From NCBI RefSeq assembly GCF_036346615.1, contig NZ_CP107836.1, positions 6,324,001 through 6,388,000 on the forward strand: DNA of 64,000 nt. Reading direction: 5' to 3'. This DNA comes from Streptomyces sp. NBC_00523. Its GTDB lineage: Bacteria > Actinomycetota > Actinomycetes > Streptomycetales > Streptomycetaceae. Shown in pieces: positions 1 to 6,725 of this stretch (position 1 is the stretch's first letter; each line of letters begins with the position of its first letter). A model generated the notes under the pieces. That model ran no database searches, was not told where the DNA came from, and saw only the letters and a program-made list of their open reading frames with translations. The translations under genes and the position numbers were made by a program.

Positions 1-2762
1 TCGGCGCCCAGAGCCGTGGCCCTGTCCCACAGTTCCGCGTCACGGGTGAGCGGCACGCGTACGCCGGGAGTGAGCAGGTCCTCCGCGAAGTGTCCGGTGA
101 AGGCACTGTGCCCGGTGACGGCGACGGTGTAGGCGGCGAGATCGAACACGGTCACCGGATCGCCGCCGAGGGCGCGTGTGAGGTGGCGCAGGAGCCCTGC
201 CGAGGCATTGGGCGACCCGTCGGGGTGCAGCACCGGCATGACACGGCCACCCCGGCCGTTGAAGTGGTCTGTATCGGGTAACAGATGCGTCGCCACGACG
301 GCCGGGCCTGAGTCGATCTCGTGCGACGACTGCTGGTTCAGGAAAATCTGGCCGTTGCGGATCGCAGCCCACAAATCTGGGCGAGGCCGATCGAGGACGC
401 GGCCGTCCGCGATCAGCCACTGCCTGTCGAAACTGCGCAGCGCGATTCGCACTGTCTCGGGACGGGTGTGTGTTTCCTCGCCGACAGGGCGGGAGTGCAC
501 AGTGTGACCGAAAAGCGGCTGCCTGCTCTCGCCGAGCGTACGGTCCGGGGTCTCTTTGAACAGTGTGGATTTGGCCTCTGGGTCGTGTTCCCGGATCAGC
601 GTTGCCCAACGGCGGCGCAGGGTCTCCTTCGACGGGCTGCTGACCCAGGACCGGTTCGCCTTGACACCGGGGCTGCCCCATGGGAAGAGCTCGTCCAGAG
701 CGGGAAACTCCTCCCAGCCCGACTGCGTCGCCGGTGTGAAGGGGCGGCTTCCTGCTGGATGGGTGTCCCTCCATCCGTCGTCGTCCAGTCGGATATCGCG
801 CAGTTGCCGGAACTTCTCGTCACGACTGCCCGATACGGAGCGGTAGTGCACGCGGGCAGCATGATCCGTGCCGCGTGCACCTTCGGCTCTACGGACGAAG
901 ACGCAGATGGCCAGTGGCTGAGCGACACCGGGGAAGGGGCGGCTGGCAACCTCGGCCCGCTGGCCCTCCGGGGAGAGGTTGATGACCCATCCCTCGTCGC
1001 ACGTGCGGCGCAGATAATGCCGCATACCTCGCCCTCCGGGACCCGTCGTCCAGCCGGACGGGGTGATGAAGCAGACGACCCCGTGCCTGTCGTCCTCGTG
1101 CGCGTCGAACACCTTCCAGGTCGCCCAGCGCCAGAAGTAGACGTACATGTTCTTGAGGACGTGCTCATAGCGGCCGTTGCCCGCGAGCCTGAAATCGTCG
1201 AGCAAGGGTGATTCCCGGCTGCCGTTGCGCTTCTCCACCCAACCGCCGCGGTTCTCCGCTTTGTCGTCGTACGGCGGGTTCCCGATCACCACGTTCACCG
1301 GGATGTTCGCCTTGACGTGATTGGCCCGCCGCCGGGATGCGGACAGCGCGTCGTACACGTACAACTGCTCGCCCTCGACGAAGGGATTGTCGAGCGTGTC
1401 GGTCACGAACAGGTTGAGCCCGTCCTGGGGCACAGGCGTTCCGTAGCGCTTCAACAGGTCCGAGGTCCGGAGCTCGGCGACGGCGAACGGACCCATCTGA
1501 AGCTCGAAGCCGTAAAGGCGTTCAGCGAGCCGGGCGATGGCGTCGGGGGCCATCGCCGGGCCGAAGCTGTCGGCCGCCCGCTCCGCCACCCGCTCGATGA
1601 CTGTGTGCAGGTAGGTGCCCGTACCCATGGCCGGATCCACGATGCGTACGTCGTCCTCACCGAAGCCGGTCCGCTGTCCGAGGCGGGTCCGCAGCACGTC
1701 GTCGGCGAGGCGGACCATCTCCTCCACGATCTCGTGCGGGGTGTAGTAGGAGCCGCTCTTCTGTCGCAGCGCGGGGTCGTACACAGTCAGGAAGTGTTCG
1801 TACAGATGGAGGTACGCATCCCGGTTACCGGCCCGGATGGCGGGCCAGTCCACACCTGTGATCGTGCGCTGCAGCAGTTCGAGCGTCACCCGGAAGCGGT
1901 CGTTGACGTTGTCGGTCAGCAGTTGCAGCGCCCTGCCCATGAGGGCGTGGTCGGCGTTCAGACTGCGGCCGATGTCATGCAGTCCGGCTTCCGGAACGAG
2001 GATGTTCTCGGAGCGCGCGAGCAGGAGCGCGAAGGTCACCGCCTGGGCGTAACCGTCCGCGAACGTGGCGTCGTCGGCGCTGGGAAAGAGCAGTCTGCGC
2101 CATTCGTTCTTGAGGCCGGTGAAGGGCCTGGCCCGCGGGTCGTCATCCGCGGCGGACGACTTCCGTTCGACTGCCAGCTGCTCCACGACCGCGGACCGCA
2201 GGAGCCTGCACAGAGGCGCGATGTGCTGAACGAGGCGGGAGACGTTGGAGATCGCCGGTGGTTTCCAGTTGAGAAACATCTTGAGCAATGCGTCGAACGC
2301 CGCCGGATCTGCCGGGGTCAAGGCCGAGCCCGCGCTCTTCAACGCACCGCTGAACCAGACCGTCTCTCCGACCTGGTGCCCATCGCGGAACAGCCGCCAC
2401 TCGGTTCCGTTCGAGTAGAGCACGTTGGGGAGATTCCGCAGCTTCTCCCACTGCTCCGTGTTGGTCTTACCGAACGTACTGGGGTCCACGGAGAGGCCGG
2501 GCCGCTTGAGCTCGATGTAGCCCGTCAGCTCACCGCCGGCCCGCACCGCGTAGTCCGGCCGGACGCCCAGGTCCGGGAGCGAGTACTCGTCGTGCCAGCT
2601 GACCTCGTGCTGATGATGCCGCTCACCGACGACCTTGAGCAGAGCTTCGAGCGGACCGCGGATCGACGCTTCGCCACTGCCGCCGCCCGACAGTTTGATC
2701 TTGGCCGTCCGACCGAACTCCGACACAGCAGAAACAAGCCAGCCGTACAGCCCCTCTGACAT
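1..2762 (-). CDS. Type ISP-like restriction-modification enzyme (nuclease + N6-adenine methyltransferase), 3' end outside window
   Basis: A continuous minus-strand frame runs from ATG 2762 off the window edge, giving about 920 residues. The N-terminus shows a PD-(D/E)xK nuclease signature: D70 in GVRPDY and E84/K86 in YIELKRPG. A methyltransferase core follows: SYYTPHEIV, SAM motif I DPAMGTGTYL (376-385) and the catalytic NPPY motif (495-498) of gamma-class N6-adenine methylases. The C-terminal third has FNGRGGR and TPGVRVPLTRD stretches that I know from the specificity region of Type ISP enzymes (LlaGI/LlaBIII family). No helicase segment lies between nuclease and methylase, unlike full Type ISP enzymes, so it probably cleaves and methylates like a Type IIG enzyme. 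Codon 828 (279-281) is TTA, so translation should need the bldA tRNA. A GGGGGG run sits just before ATG. Family assignment is from memory; the motifs are directly visible. Confidence 0.8.
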   Translation of the reverse strand, partial: MSEGLYGWLVSAVSEFGRTAKIKLSGGGSGEASIRGPLEALLKVVGERHHQHEVSWHDEYSLPDLGVRPDYAVRAGGELTGYIELKRPGLSVDPSTFGKTNTEQWEKLRNLPNVLYSNGTEWRLFRDGHQVGETVWFSGALKSAGSALTPADPAAFDALLKMFLNWKPPAISNVSRLVQHIAPLCRLLRSAVVEQLAVERKSSAADDDPRARPFTGLKNEWRRLLFPSADDATFADGYAQAVTFALLLARSENILVPEAGLHDIGRSLNADHALMGRALQLLTDNVNDRFRVTLELLQRTITGVDWPAIRAGNRDAYLHLYEHFLTVYDPALRQKSGSYYTPHEIVEEMVRLADDVLRTRLGQRTGFGEDDVRIVDPAMGTGTYLHTVIERVAERAADSFGPAMAPDAIARLAERLYGFELQMGPFAVAELRTSDLLKRYGTPVPQDGLNLFVTDTLDNPFVEGEQLYVYDALSASRRRANHVKANIPVNVVIGNPPYDDKAENRGGWVEKRNGSRESPLLDDFRLAGNGRYEHVLKNMYVYFWRWATWKVFDAHEDDRHGVVCFITPSGWTTGPGGRGMRHYLRRTCDEGWVINLSPEGQRAEVASRPFPGVAQPLAICVFVRRAEGARGTDHAARVHYRSVSGSRDEKFRQLRDIRLDDDGWRDTHPAGSRPFTPATQSGWEEFPALDELFPWGSPGVKANRSWVSSPSKETLRRRWATLIREHDPEAKSTLFKETPDRTLGESRQPLFGHTVHSRPVGEETHTRPETVRIALRSFDRQWLIADGRVLDRPRPDLWAAIRNGQIFLNQQSSHEIDSGPAVVATHLLPDTDHFNGRGGRVMPVLHPDGSPNASAGLLRHLTRALGGDPVTVFDLAAYTVAVTGHSAFTGHFAEDLLTPGVRVPLTRDAELWDRATALGA
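279..281 (-). promoter_or_regulatory. In-frame TTA (bldA-dependent) leucine codon
   Basis: The leucine codon at 281-279 in the methyltransferase frame is TTA (context ACG CAT CTG TTA CCC GAT). In Streptomyces TTA is read only by the developmentally controlled bldA tRNA, so full-length enzyme is expected mainly late in growth. I saw no other in-frame TTA in the genes of this window. Confidence 0.75.
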
Positions 2763-2781
2763 ATGCCCCCCACGGGTCGAG

Positions 2782-3147
2782 TCAGACGATGTGATCCCCG
2801 TAACGCATGGTCAGGCGTGGGCGACGGACTGTCAACGGGGCGGTTGGCCGTCGCCGGTGTGGACGAACCCGGCGTGCGGAAGCCCGCGCGCTCGTAGAAG
2901 CGGCGGGCCGGGGCGTTCTCCTTCAGCACCCACAGGACGAGGTCCGGGTGACCGGCCGCGGTGGCGCGAGCGAGGACCTCGGTCATCAGGGCCCGGCCCA
3001 CGCCCGTCCCGGTCTGTTCCGGGAGTACGTAGAGTAGGCGCTCTGCCAGCCGCGCACCCGGACCGTCGCGACGGCTTCGCAGTCCGCGAGCGTCATGTCG
3101 CGGCCATACGGGGTGGGGGCGTGCGCGGGGGCCGGTTGATCGATCAC
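2782..3147 (-). pseudogene. GNAT N-acetyltransferase remnant with internal deletion and frameshift
   Basis: Pieces of one GNAT protein lie in different frames. GTG 3147 opens a frame reading DMTLADCEAVATV then RVRGWQSAY, the usual GNAT beginning. After that the homology jumps to another frame reading LYVLPEQTGTGVGRALM (acetyl-CoA binding loop) and RRFYERAGF. The central roughly 70 residues expected between GWQSAY and LYVLPEQ are missing, so a deletion plus frame change has occurred. A third frame gives a plausible tail (LTMRYGDHIV, stop at 2782-2784). No single frame codes a whole acetyltransferase. It lies directly upstream of, and on the same strand as, the restriction-modification gene. 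Confidence 0.7.
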
Positions 3148-3191
3148 GCGGCCATCCTTGCGCACGCCCCCGGGGAAGGCGCCGCCTTTTC

Positions 3192-4769
3192 TCAGCCCCG
3201 GAACCCCAGCAGCCCATGCAGTGTGCTGCCCGTGTCCGGGCGTAGCGCCGGGCGGGCCGACTTGGCGGGGTCCGGTTTCGGGTCGGGGGTCTTCGCGCAC
3301 ACCGCGTCGGCCTCGCCTCGGCCGGCGCGGGGGACCGTGCCCTTGGCCAGATAGTCTGTCAGGTAGCGGTCCAGGCAGGCGTTGCCGCTCAGGGTGACGC
3401 CGTGGTTGCCGCCGCCCTGTTCGACCACCAGGCGGGAGCCGCGCAGCTTGCGGTGCAGGGTGACTCCGCCCTCGTACGGGGTGGCCGCGTCGTCCGTCGC
3501 CTGGAAGAGCAGGACCGGGGGCAGGGCGTGGTTCGAGACCCGCACCGGGTTCAGGGGTTCCACCGGCCAGTCGGCGCACGGGGCGTTGTACCAGGTGTTG
3601 CCCCAGGCCATGAACGGGGCCTTCGCGTGCACCCGCCAGGTGTCGTTGCGCCAGGTGTTCCAGTCGCGCGGCCAGTCGGCGTCCCGGCACTGGACGGCCG
3701 TGTAGACCGAGTAGCCGTTGTCGCCGTCCGCGTCCACCGCGCCGAACCGTTCGAACGCCGCGACGAGCGGCTTCTCGTCCTTGTCGTTGACGTACGCGGC
3801 GAACGCCTCGGCCAGCACCGGCCAGTAGCCGTTGTAGTAGCCGCCCGGCAGGAAGGTGTCGTCCAGTTCGCCCGCGCCGACCTTCTTGCCCGCCGGGCGC
3901 TTCTTCACCGCGTCCCGCATCCGGTACCAGGCGGCCTCGACCTTCGCCGGGTCACCGCCCAGGTGGTACGTGGCGTCGTACTTCGCGACCCAGGCGGCGA
4001 ACGCCTTGTGCCGGGTGTCGAACGCGTAGTCCTGGGTGAGGTTGTCCTCGTACCAGACGCCCTCGGGGTCCACGTTCGAGTCGAGGACCAGCCGCCGGAC
4101 GCGGTCCGGGAAGAGCTTCGCGTACACCGTGCCGAGGTAGGTGCCGTAGGAGTAGCCGAAGTAGTTCAGCTGCCGCGCCCCGGTCGCGCGCCGGATCACG
4201 TCCAGGTCCTTGGCCGCGCTCACCGTGTCCATGTACGGGAGCAGGTCCGGGTGCTTCTCGCCGCAGGCCGCCGCGAAGTCACGGGCGCGGTTGCGGTTGA
4301 CCCGCTCGCCGCCGAGGGACTGCGGTACCGGGTCGGGCCTGACCGGGTCGAAGTACCCGGGCAGGCAGTCCAGGGCCGGGCGGCTCTTCCCGACGCCGCG
4401 CGGGTCGAAACCGATCACGTCGTACTGCGAGGCGACCGCCTTCGGCAGCGAGGCGGCGACGAATGGGGCCATCGACAGGCCGCTGCCGCCGGGCCCGCCC
4501 GGGTTCACCAGCAGCGGGCCCTGGAAGGTCTTCGAGGTGTGCGGCACGCGCGTCAGGGCCAGGGTGACCTGGCGGCCCGCCGGGTCGTCGTGGTCGAGCG
4601 GGGAGCGCACCGTCGCGCACTGGAGGGTCGGGGAGGACTTCGTACCGCAGTCCTTCCAGGCGAGCGGTGCGGCACGCGGCGTCGGGGTGTCCGCCGTGGC
4701 CGGCGCGGCGGTCACCAGACCGGCGACCGTCGCCCCGAGGGCGCACAGCAGTACTGAACGGTTCGTCAT
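3192..4769 (-). CDS. Secreted alpha/beta-hydrolase, tripeptidyl aminopeptidase (S33) family
   Basis: This 525-residue protein most likely removes short peptides from the N-termini of extracellular proteins, as the Streptomyces Tap/Slp enzymes do. A signal peptide of about 27 residues ends at an ATA|DTP site. The oxyanion loop NPGGPGGSG (89-97) precedes the nucleophile elbow GYSYG with Ser207. Asp in FQATDDAATP and His in GGGNHGV near the C-terminus complete the triad and belong to the TAP-like C-terminal domain. ATG 4769 was chosen because GGGAGG precedes it; an upstream in-frame extension to 4823 has no signal-peptide logic. It is monocistronic. The exact peptide specificity is inferred from the family. 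Confidence 0.88.
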   Translation of the reverse strand: MTNRSVLLCALGATVAGLVTAAPATADTPTPRAAPLAWKDCGTKSSPTLQCATVRSPLDHDDPAGRQVTLALTRVPHTSKTFQGPLLVNPGGPGGSGLSMAPFVAASLPKAVASQYDVIGFDPRGVGKSRPALDCLPGYFDPVRPDPVPQSLGGERVNRNRARDFAAACGEKHPDLLPYMDTVSAAKDLDVIRRATGARQLNYFGYSYGTYLGTVYAKLFPDRVRRLVLDSNVDPEGVWYEDNLTQDYAFDTRHKAFAAWVAKYDATYHLGGDPAKVEAAWYRMRDAVKKRPAGKKVGAGELDDTFLPGGYYNGYWPVLAEAFAAYVNDKDEKPLVAAFERFGAVDADGDNGYSVYTAVQCRDADWPRDWNTWRNDTWRVHAKAPFMAWGNTWYNAPCADWPVEPLNPVRVSNHALPPVLLFQATDDAATPYEGGVTLHRKLRGSRLVVEQGGGNHGVTLSGNACLDRYLTDYLAKGTVPRAGRGEADAVCAKTPDPKPDPAKSARPALRPDTGSTLHGLLGFRG

Positions 4770-4874
4770 ATGGCCTCCCGGGATGGGGGAACACGGCTGC
4801 GCGGTACGCAGCCCCCGCCGCATGTTCCCCGCAATCGGAGCCGGAAGGACCCGTTGTGGTAAGAGATGACCCGT

Positions 4875-4900
4875 TTGCGGGCCCGTGGGGGCGCCGCCCG
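4875..4900 (-). terminator. Weak hairpin after radical SAM gene
   Basis: Six-base arms GCGGGC and GCCCGC flank a GC-rich loop just downstream of the minus-strand stop at 4902. There is no T-run. It is a possible factor-independent terminator only. Confidence 0.3.
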
Positions 4901-4901
4901 C

Positions 4902-5948
4902 TCAGAGCAGGGTGAGCTGGGTGGGCTCCGAGCCGTCGAGCGGCGGATGCGGCTCGCGCCGGGGGAGCTTGCGCGCCGTGCCCCGGTGTGCGGGCCCGAT
5001 GCCGTACTCGGCCGCCAGCTCGTGCACGTACCGGGTGATGCGGCGCTGGTACCAGGTCGGCGCGTAGGCGCCGTCCGCGTACAGCCGCTCGTAACGTCGT
5101 ACGAGATGCGGGTGGTGGTGGCCCAGCCACTCCATGAACCACTCCCGGGCGCCGGGACGCAGATGCAGGACGAGCGGGGTCACCGACGTCGCGCCGGCGG
5201 CGGCGATCGCGCGGACGGTGGCCCGCAGCTGCTCGGGGCTGTCGCCGAGGTGCGGGATGACCGGCGCCATCAGCACCCCGCAGTCGATGCCCGCCTCGCT
5301 CAGCCTCCTTACGACGTCGAGGCGGCGCTCCGGCGAGGGCGTGCCGGGCTCCACGGTCCGCCACAGCTCCGGGTCGGTGAAGCCCACCGAGACCGAGACG
5401 CCGACCTCGGTGACCTCGGCGGCCTGCCGCAGCAGCTCCAGGTCGCGCAGGATCAGCGTGCCCTTCGTCAGGATCGAGAACGGGTTCGCGTGGTCGCGCA
5501 GGGCGGTCAGGATGCCGGGCATCAGCCGGTAGCGGCCCTCCGCCCGCTGGTAGCAGTCGACGTTGGTGCCCATCGCGATGTGCGCCCCGTGCCAGCGCGG
5601 CGAGGCGATCTCGCGGCGGACCAGCTCCGGGGCGTTGACCTTGACGACGATCTGCGACTCGAAGCCGAGCCCGGTGTCGAGGTCGAGATAGCTGTGGGTC
5701 TTGCGGGCGAAGCAGTAGACGCAGGCGTGCGTGCAGCCCCGGTACGGATTCACGGTCCATTCGAACGGCATCCGGGAGGCGCCGGGCACCCGGTTCACGA
5801 TCGAACGGGCCCGGATCTCGTGGAAGGTGATGCCCCGGAATTCGGGGGTGTCGAAGGTGCGGGTGGTCACCGCGTCGGCGGCGAAGAGCGCACCCGTACC
5901 CCTCGTGGGGTGGTTGGCGTTGTCTTCAGCCAGATTGTCCCAGCGCAT
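4902..5948 (-). CDS. Rv2578c-family radical SAM protein
   Basis: The 348-residue protein has the radical SAM cluster motif CTHACVYC (Cys72, Cys76, Cys79) in the context NPYRGCTHACVYCFAR. That context is typical of the Rv2578c group, which is distantly related to spore photoproduct lyase. It would bind a 4Fe-4S cluster and cleave SAM to a 5'-deoxyadenosyl radical; the substrate is unknown. ATG 5948 has a strong GAGGAGG ribosome site. A perfect GAAC-N4-GTTC LexA box lies 34 bases upstream (5982-5993), overlapping the likely promoter, which argues for DNA-damage induction and hence a repair or damage-response role. It is divergent from the SRPBCC gene. Confidence 0.88.
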   Translation of the reverse strand: MRWDNLAEDNANHPTRGTGALFAADAVTTRTFDTPEFRGITFHEIRARSIVNRVPGASRMPFEWTVNPYRGCTHACVYCFARKTHSYLDLDTGLGFESQIVVKVNAPELVRREIASPRWHGAHIAMGTNVDCYQRAEGRYRLMPGILTALRDHANPFSILTKGTLILRDLELLRQAAEVTEVGVSVSVGFTDPELWRTVEPGTPSPERRLDVVRRLSEAGIDCGVLMAPVIPHLGDSPEQLRATVRAIAAAGATSVTPLVLHLRPGAREWFMEWLGHHHPHLVRRYERLYADGAYAPTWYQRRITRYVHELAAEYGIGPAHRGTARKLPRREPHPPLDGSEPTQLTLL

Positions 5949-5974
5949 GGACGCCTCCTCGGTAGTTCTGGACC

Positions 5975-5993
5975 GAGAATAGAACACTTGTTC
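5975..5993 (-). promoter_or_regulatory. LexA (SOS) box overlapping the radical SAM promoter
   Basis: GAACACTTGTTC at 5982-5993 is an exact GAAC-N4-GTTC SOS-box core as used by Gram-positive and actinobacterial LexA. On the minus strand it is followed by TATTCT (5975-5980), a reasonable -10 hexamer, so bound LexA would block the promoter of the radical SAM gene. It could also affect the divergent SRPBCC gene starting at 6097. Confidence 0.72.
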
Positions 5994-6096
5994 CCATGAT
6001 CGTTTTTTCCCCTTCGTCCCGGCCCGGATTTTGAGCCCGACACGCGAGGTGGTTGGCTCAGCACACCCCGAAGAACCGAGTGCTGGAGGAGCAGGC

Positions 6097-6540
6097 ATGG
6101 CGCAGGTCGAAGCCACGACGGAGCGGATCATCGCGGCGGACGCGGAGGCGGTGTTCGACGCGCTGGCCGACTACAAGGACGTCCGCGGCAAGGTGCTCCC
6201 CGCCCACTACAGCGAGTACGAGGTGCGCGAGGGCGGCGACGGCGAGGGCACCCTCGTCCACTGGAAGCTCCAGGCCACCAGCAAGCGGGTGCGCGACTGC
6301 CTCCTGGAGGTCACCGAGCCGACCGACGGCCAGCTCGTGGAGACGGACCGGAACTCCTCGATGGTCACCACCTGGACCGTCACCCCGGCCGGTGAGGGCA
6401 GGTCCAAGGCCGTCGTCACGACCGTGTGGAACGGCGCCGGGGGCATCGGCGGCTTCTTCGAGAAGACCTTCGCGCCCAAGGGCCTCGCCCGCATCTACGA
6501 CGAGCTGCTGGCCAACCTCGCCGCCGAGATCGAGAACTGA
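6097..6540 (+). CDS. SRPBCC (START/polyketide-cyclase fold) family protein
   Basis: A 147-residue single-domain protein opening with AQVEATTERIIAADAEAVFDALADY, the usual first strand and helix of the SRPBCC hydrophobic-ligand-binding fold. It closes with a long helix (KGLARIYDELLANLAAEIEN) that lids the cavity. The family binds lipids or polyketides or acts as a chaperone for them; nothing here fixes the ligand. ATG 6097 follows GGAGGAG with good spacing; the longer frame from 6031 is unlikely. It is divergent from the LexA-controlled radical SAM gene and is a single gene. Confidence 0.82.
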   Translation: MAQVEATTERIIAADAEAVFDALADYKDVRGKVLPAHYSEYEVREGGDGEGTLVHWKLQATSKRVRDCLLEVTEPTDGQLVETDRNSSMVTTWTVTPAGEGRSKAVVTTVWNGAGGIGGFFEKTFAPKGLARIYDELLANLAAEIEN

Positions 6541-6672
6541 CCCCGCGTCGGCACCGCCCGGCCTCACCGGTTCGGGTGGTCTTTGCGGCGGTGCGGTTGT
6601 GCGCCGTAGTGCCTCCCACCGGGGGATACGCCCCCTGAGTGCGCCGCCGGCGCCCCTCGTCGCGTTTGCCCT

Positions 6673-6697
6673 CACTTCTCGCGCGATGCGAGAAATG
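6673..6697. promoter_or_regulatory. 25-bp inverted repeat operator upstream of MFS exporter
   Basis: CACTTCTCGC and GCGAGAAATG are arranged as an inverted repeat around GCGAT, with 9 of 10 base pairs matched and 7 inner pairs perfect (6676-6694). It lies 29 bases before the exporter's GTG start. This is the size and place of a TetR/MarR-type operator, but no regulator gene of that type is adjacent. Confidence 0.5.
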
Positions 6698-6725
6698 TGC
6701 GGCAGCGCGACGAGGGGAGCGGCAC

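Noticed and set aside
1317..2759. Long plus-strand ORF of 480 codons
   Set aside because: It mirrors the methyltransferase gene; its product is low-complexity Arg/Val/Gly sequence without motifs, while the minus strand carries NPPY and SAM motifs.
3402..4757. Plus-strand ORF opposite the tripeptidyl aminopeptidase
   Set aside because: Shadow produced by third-position GC bias; no start site and repetitive Val/Arg composition.
6541..6672. Possible terminator GGCACCGCC...GGCGGTGC after the SRPBCC gene
   Set aside because: The arms are separated by about 35 bases and the stem is short; not convincing.
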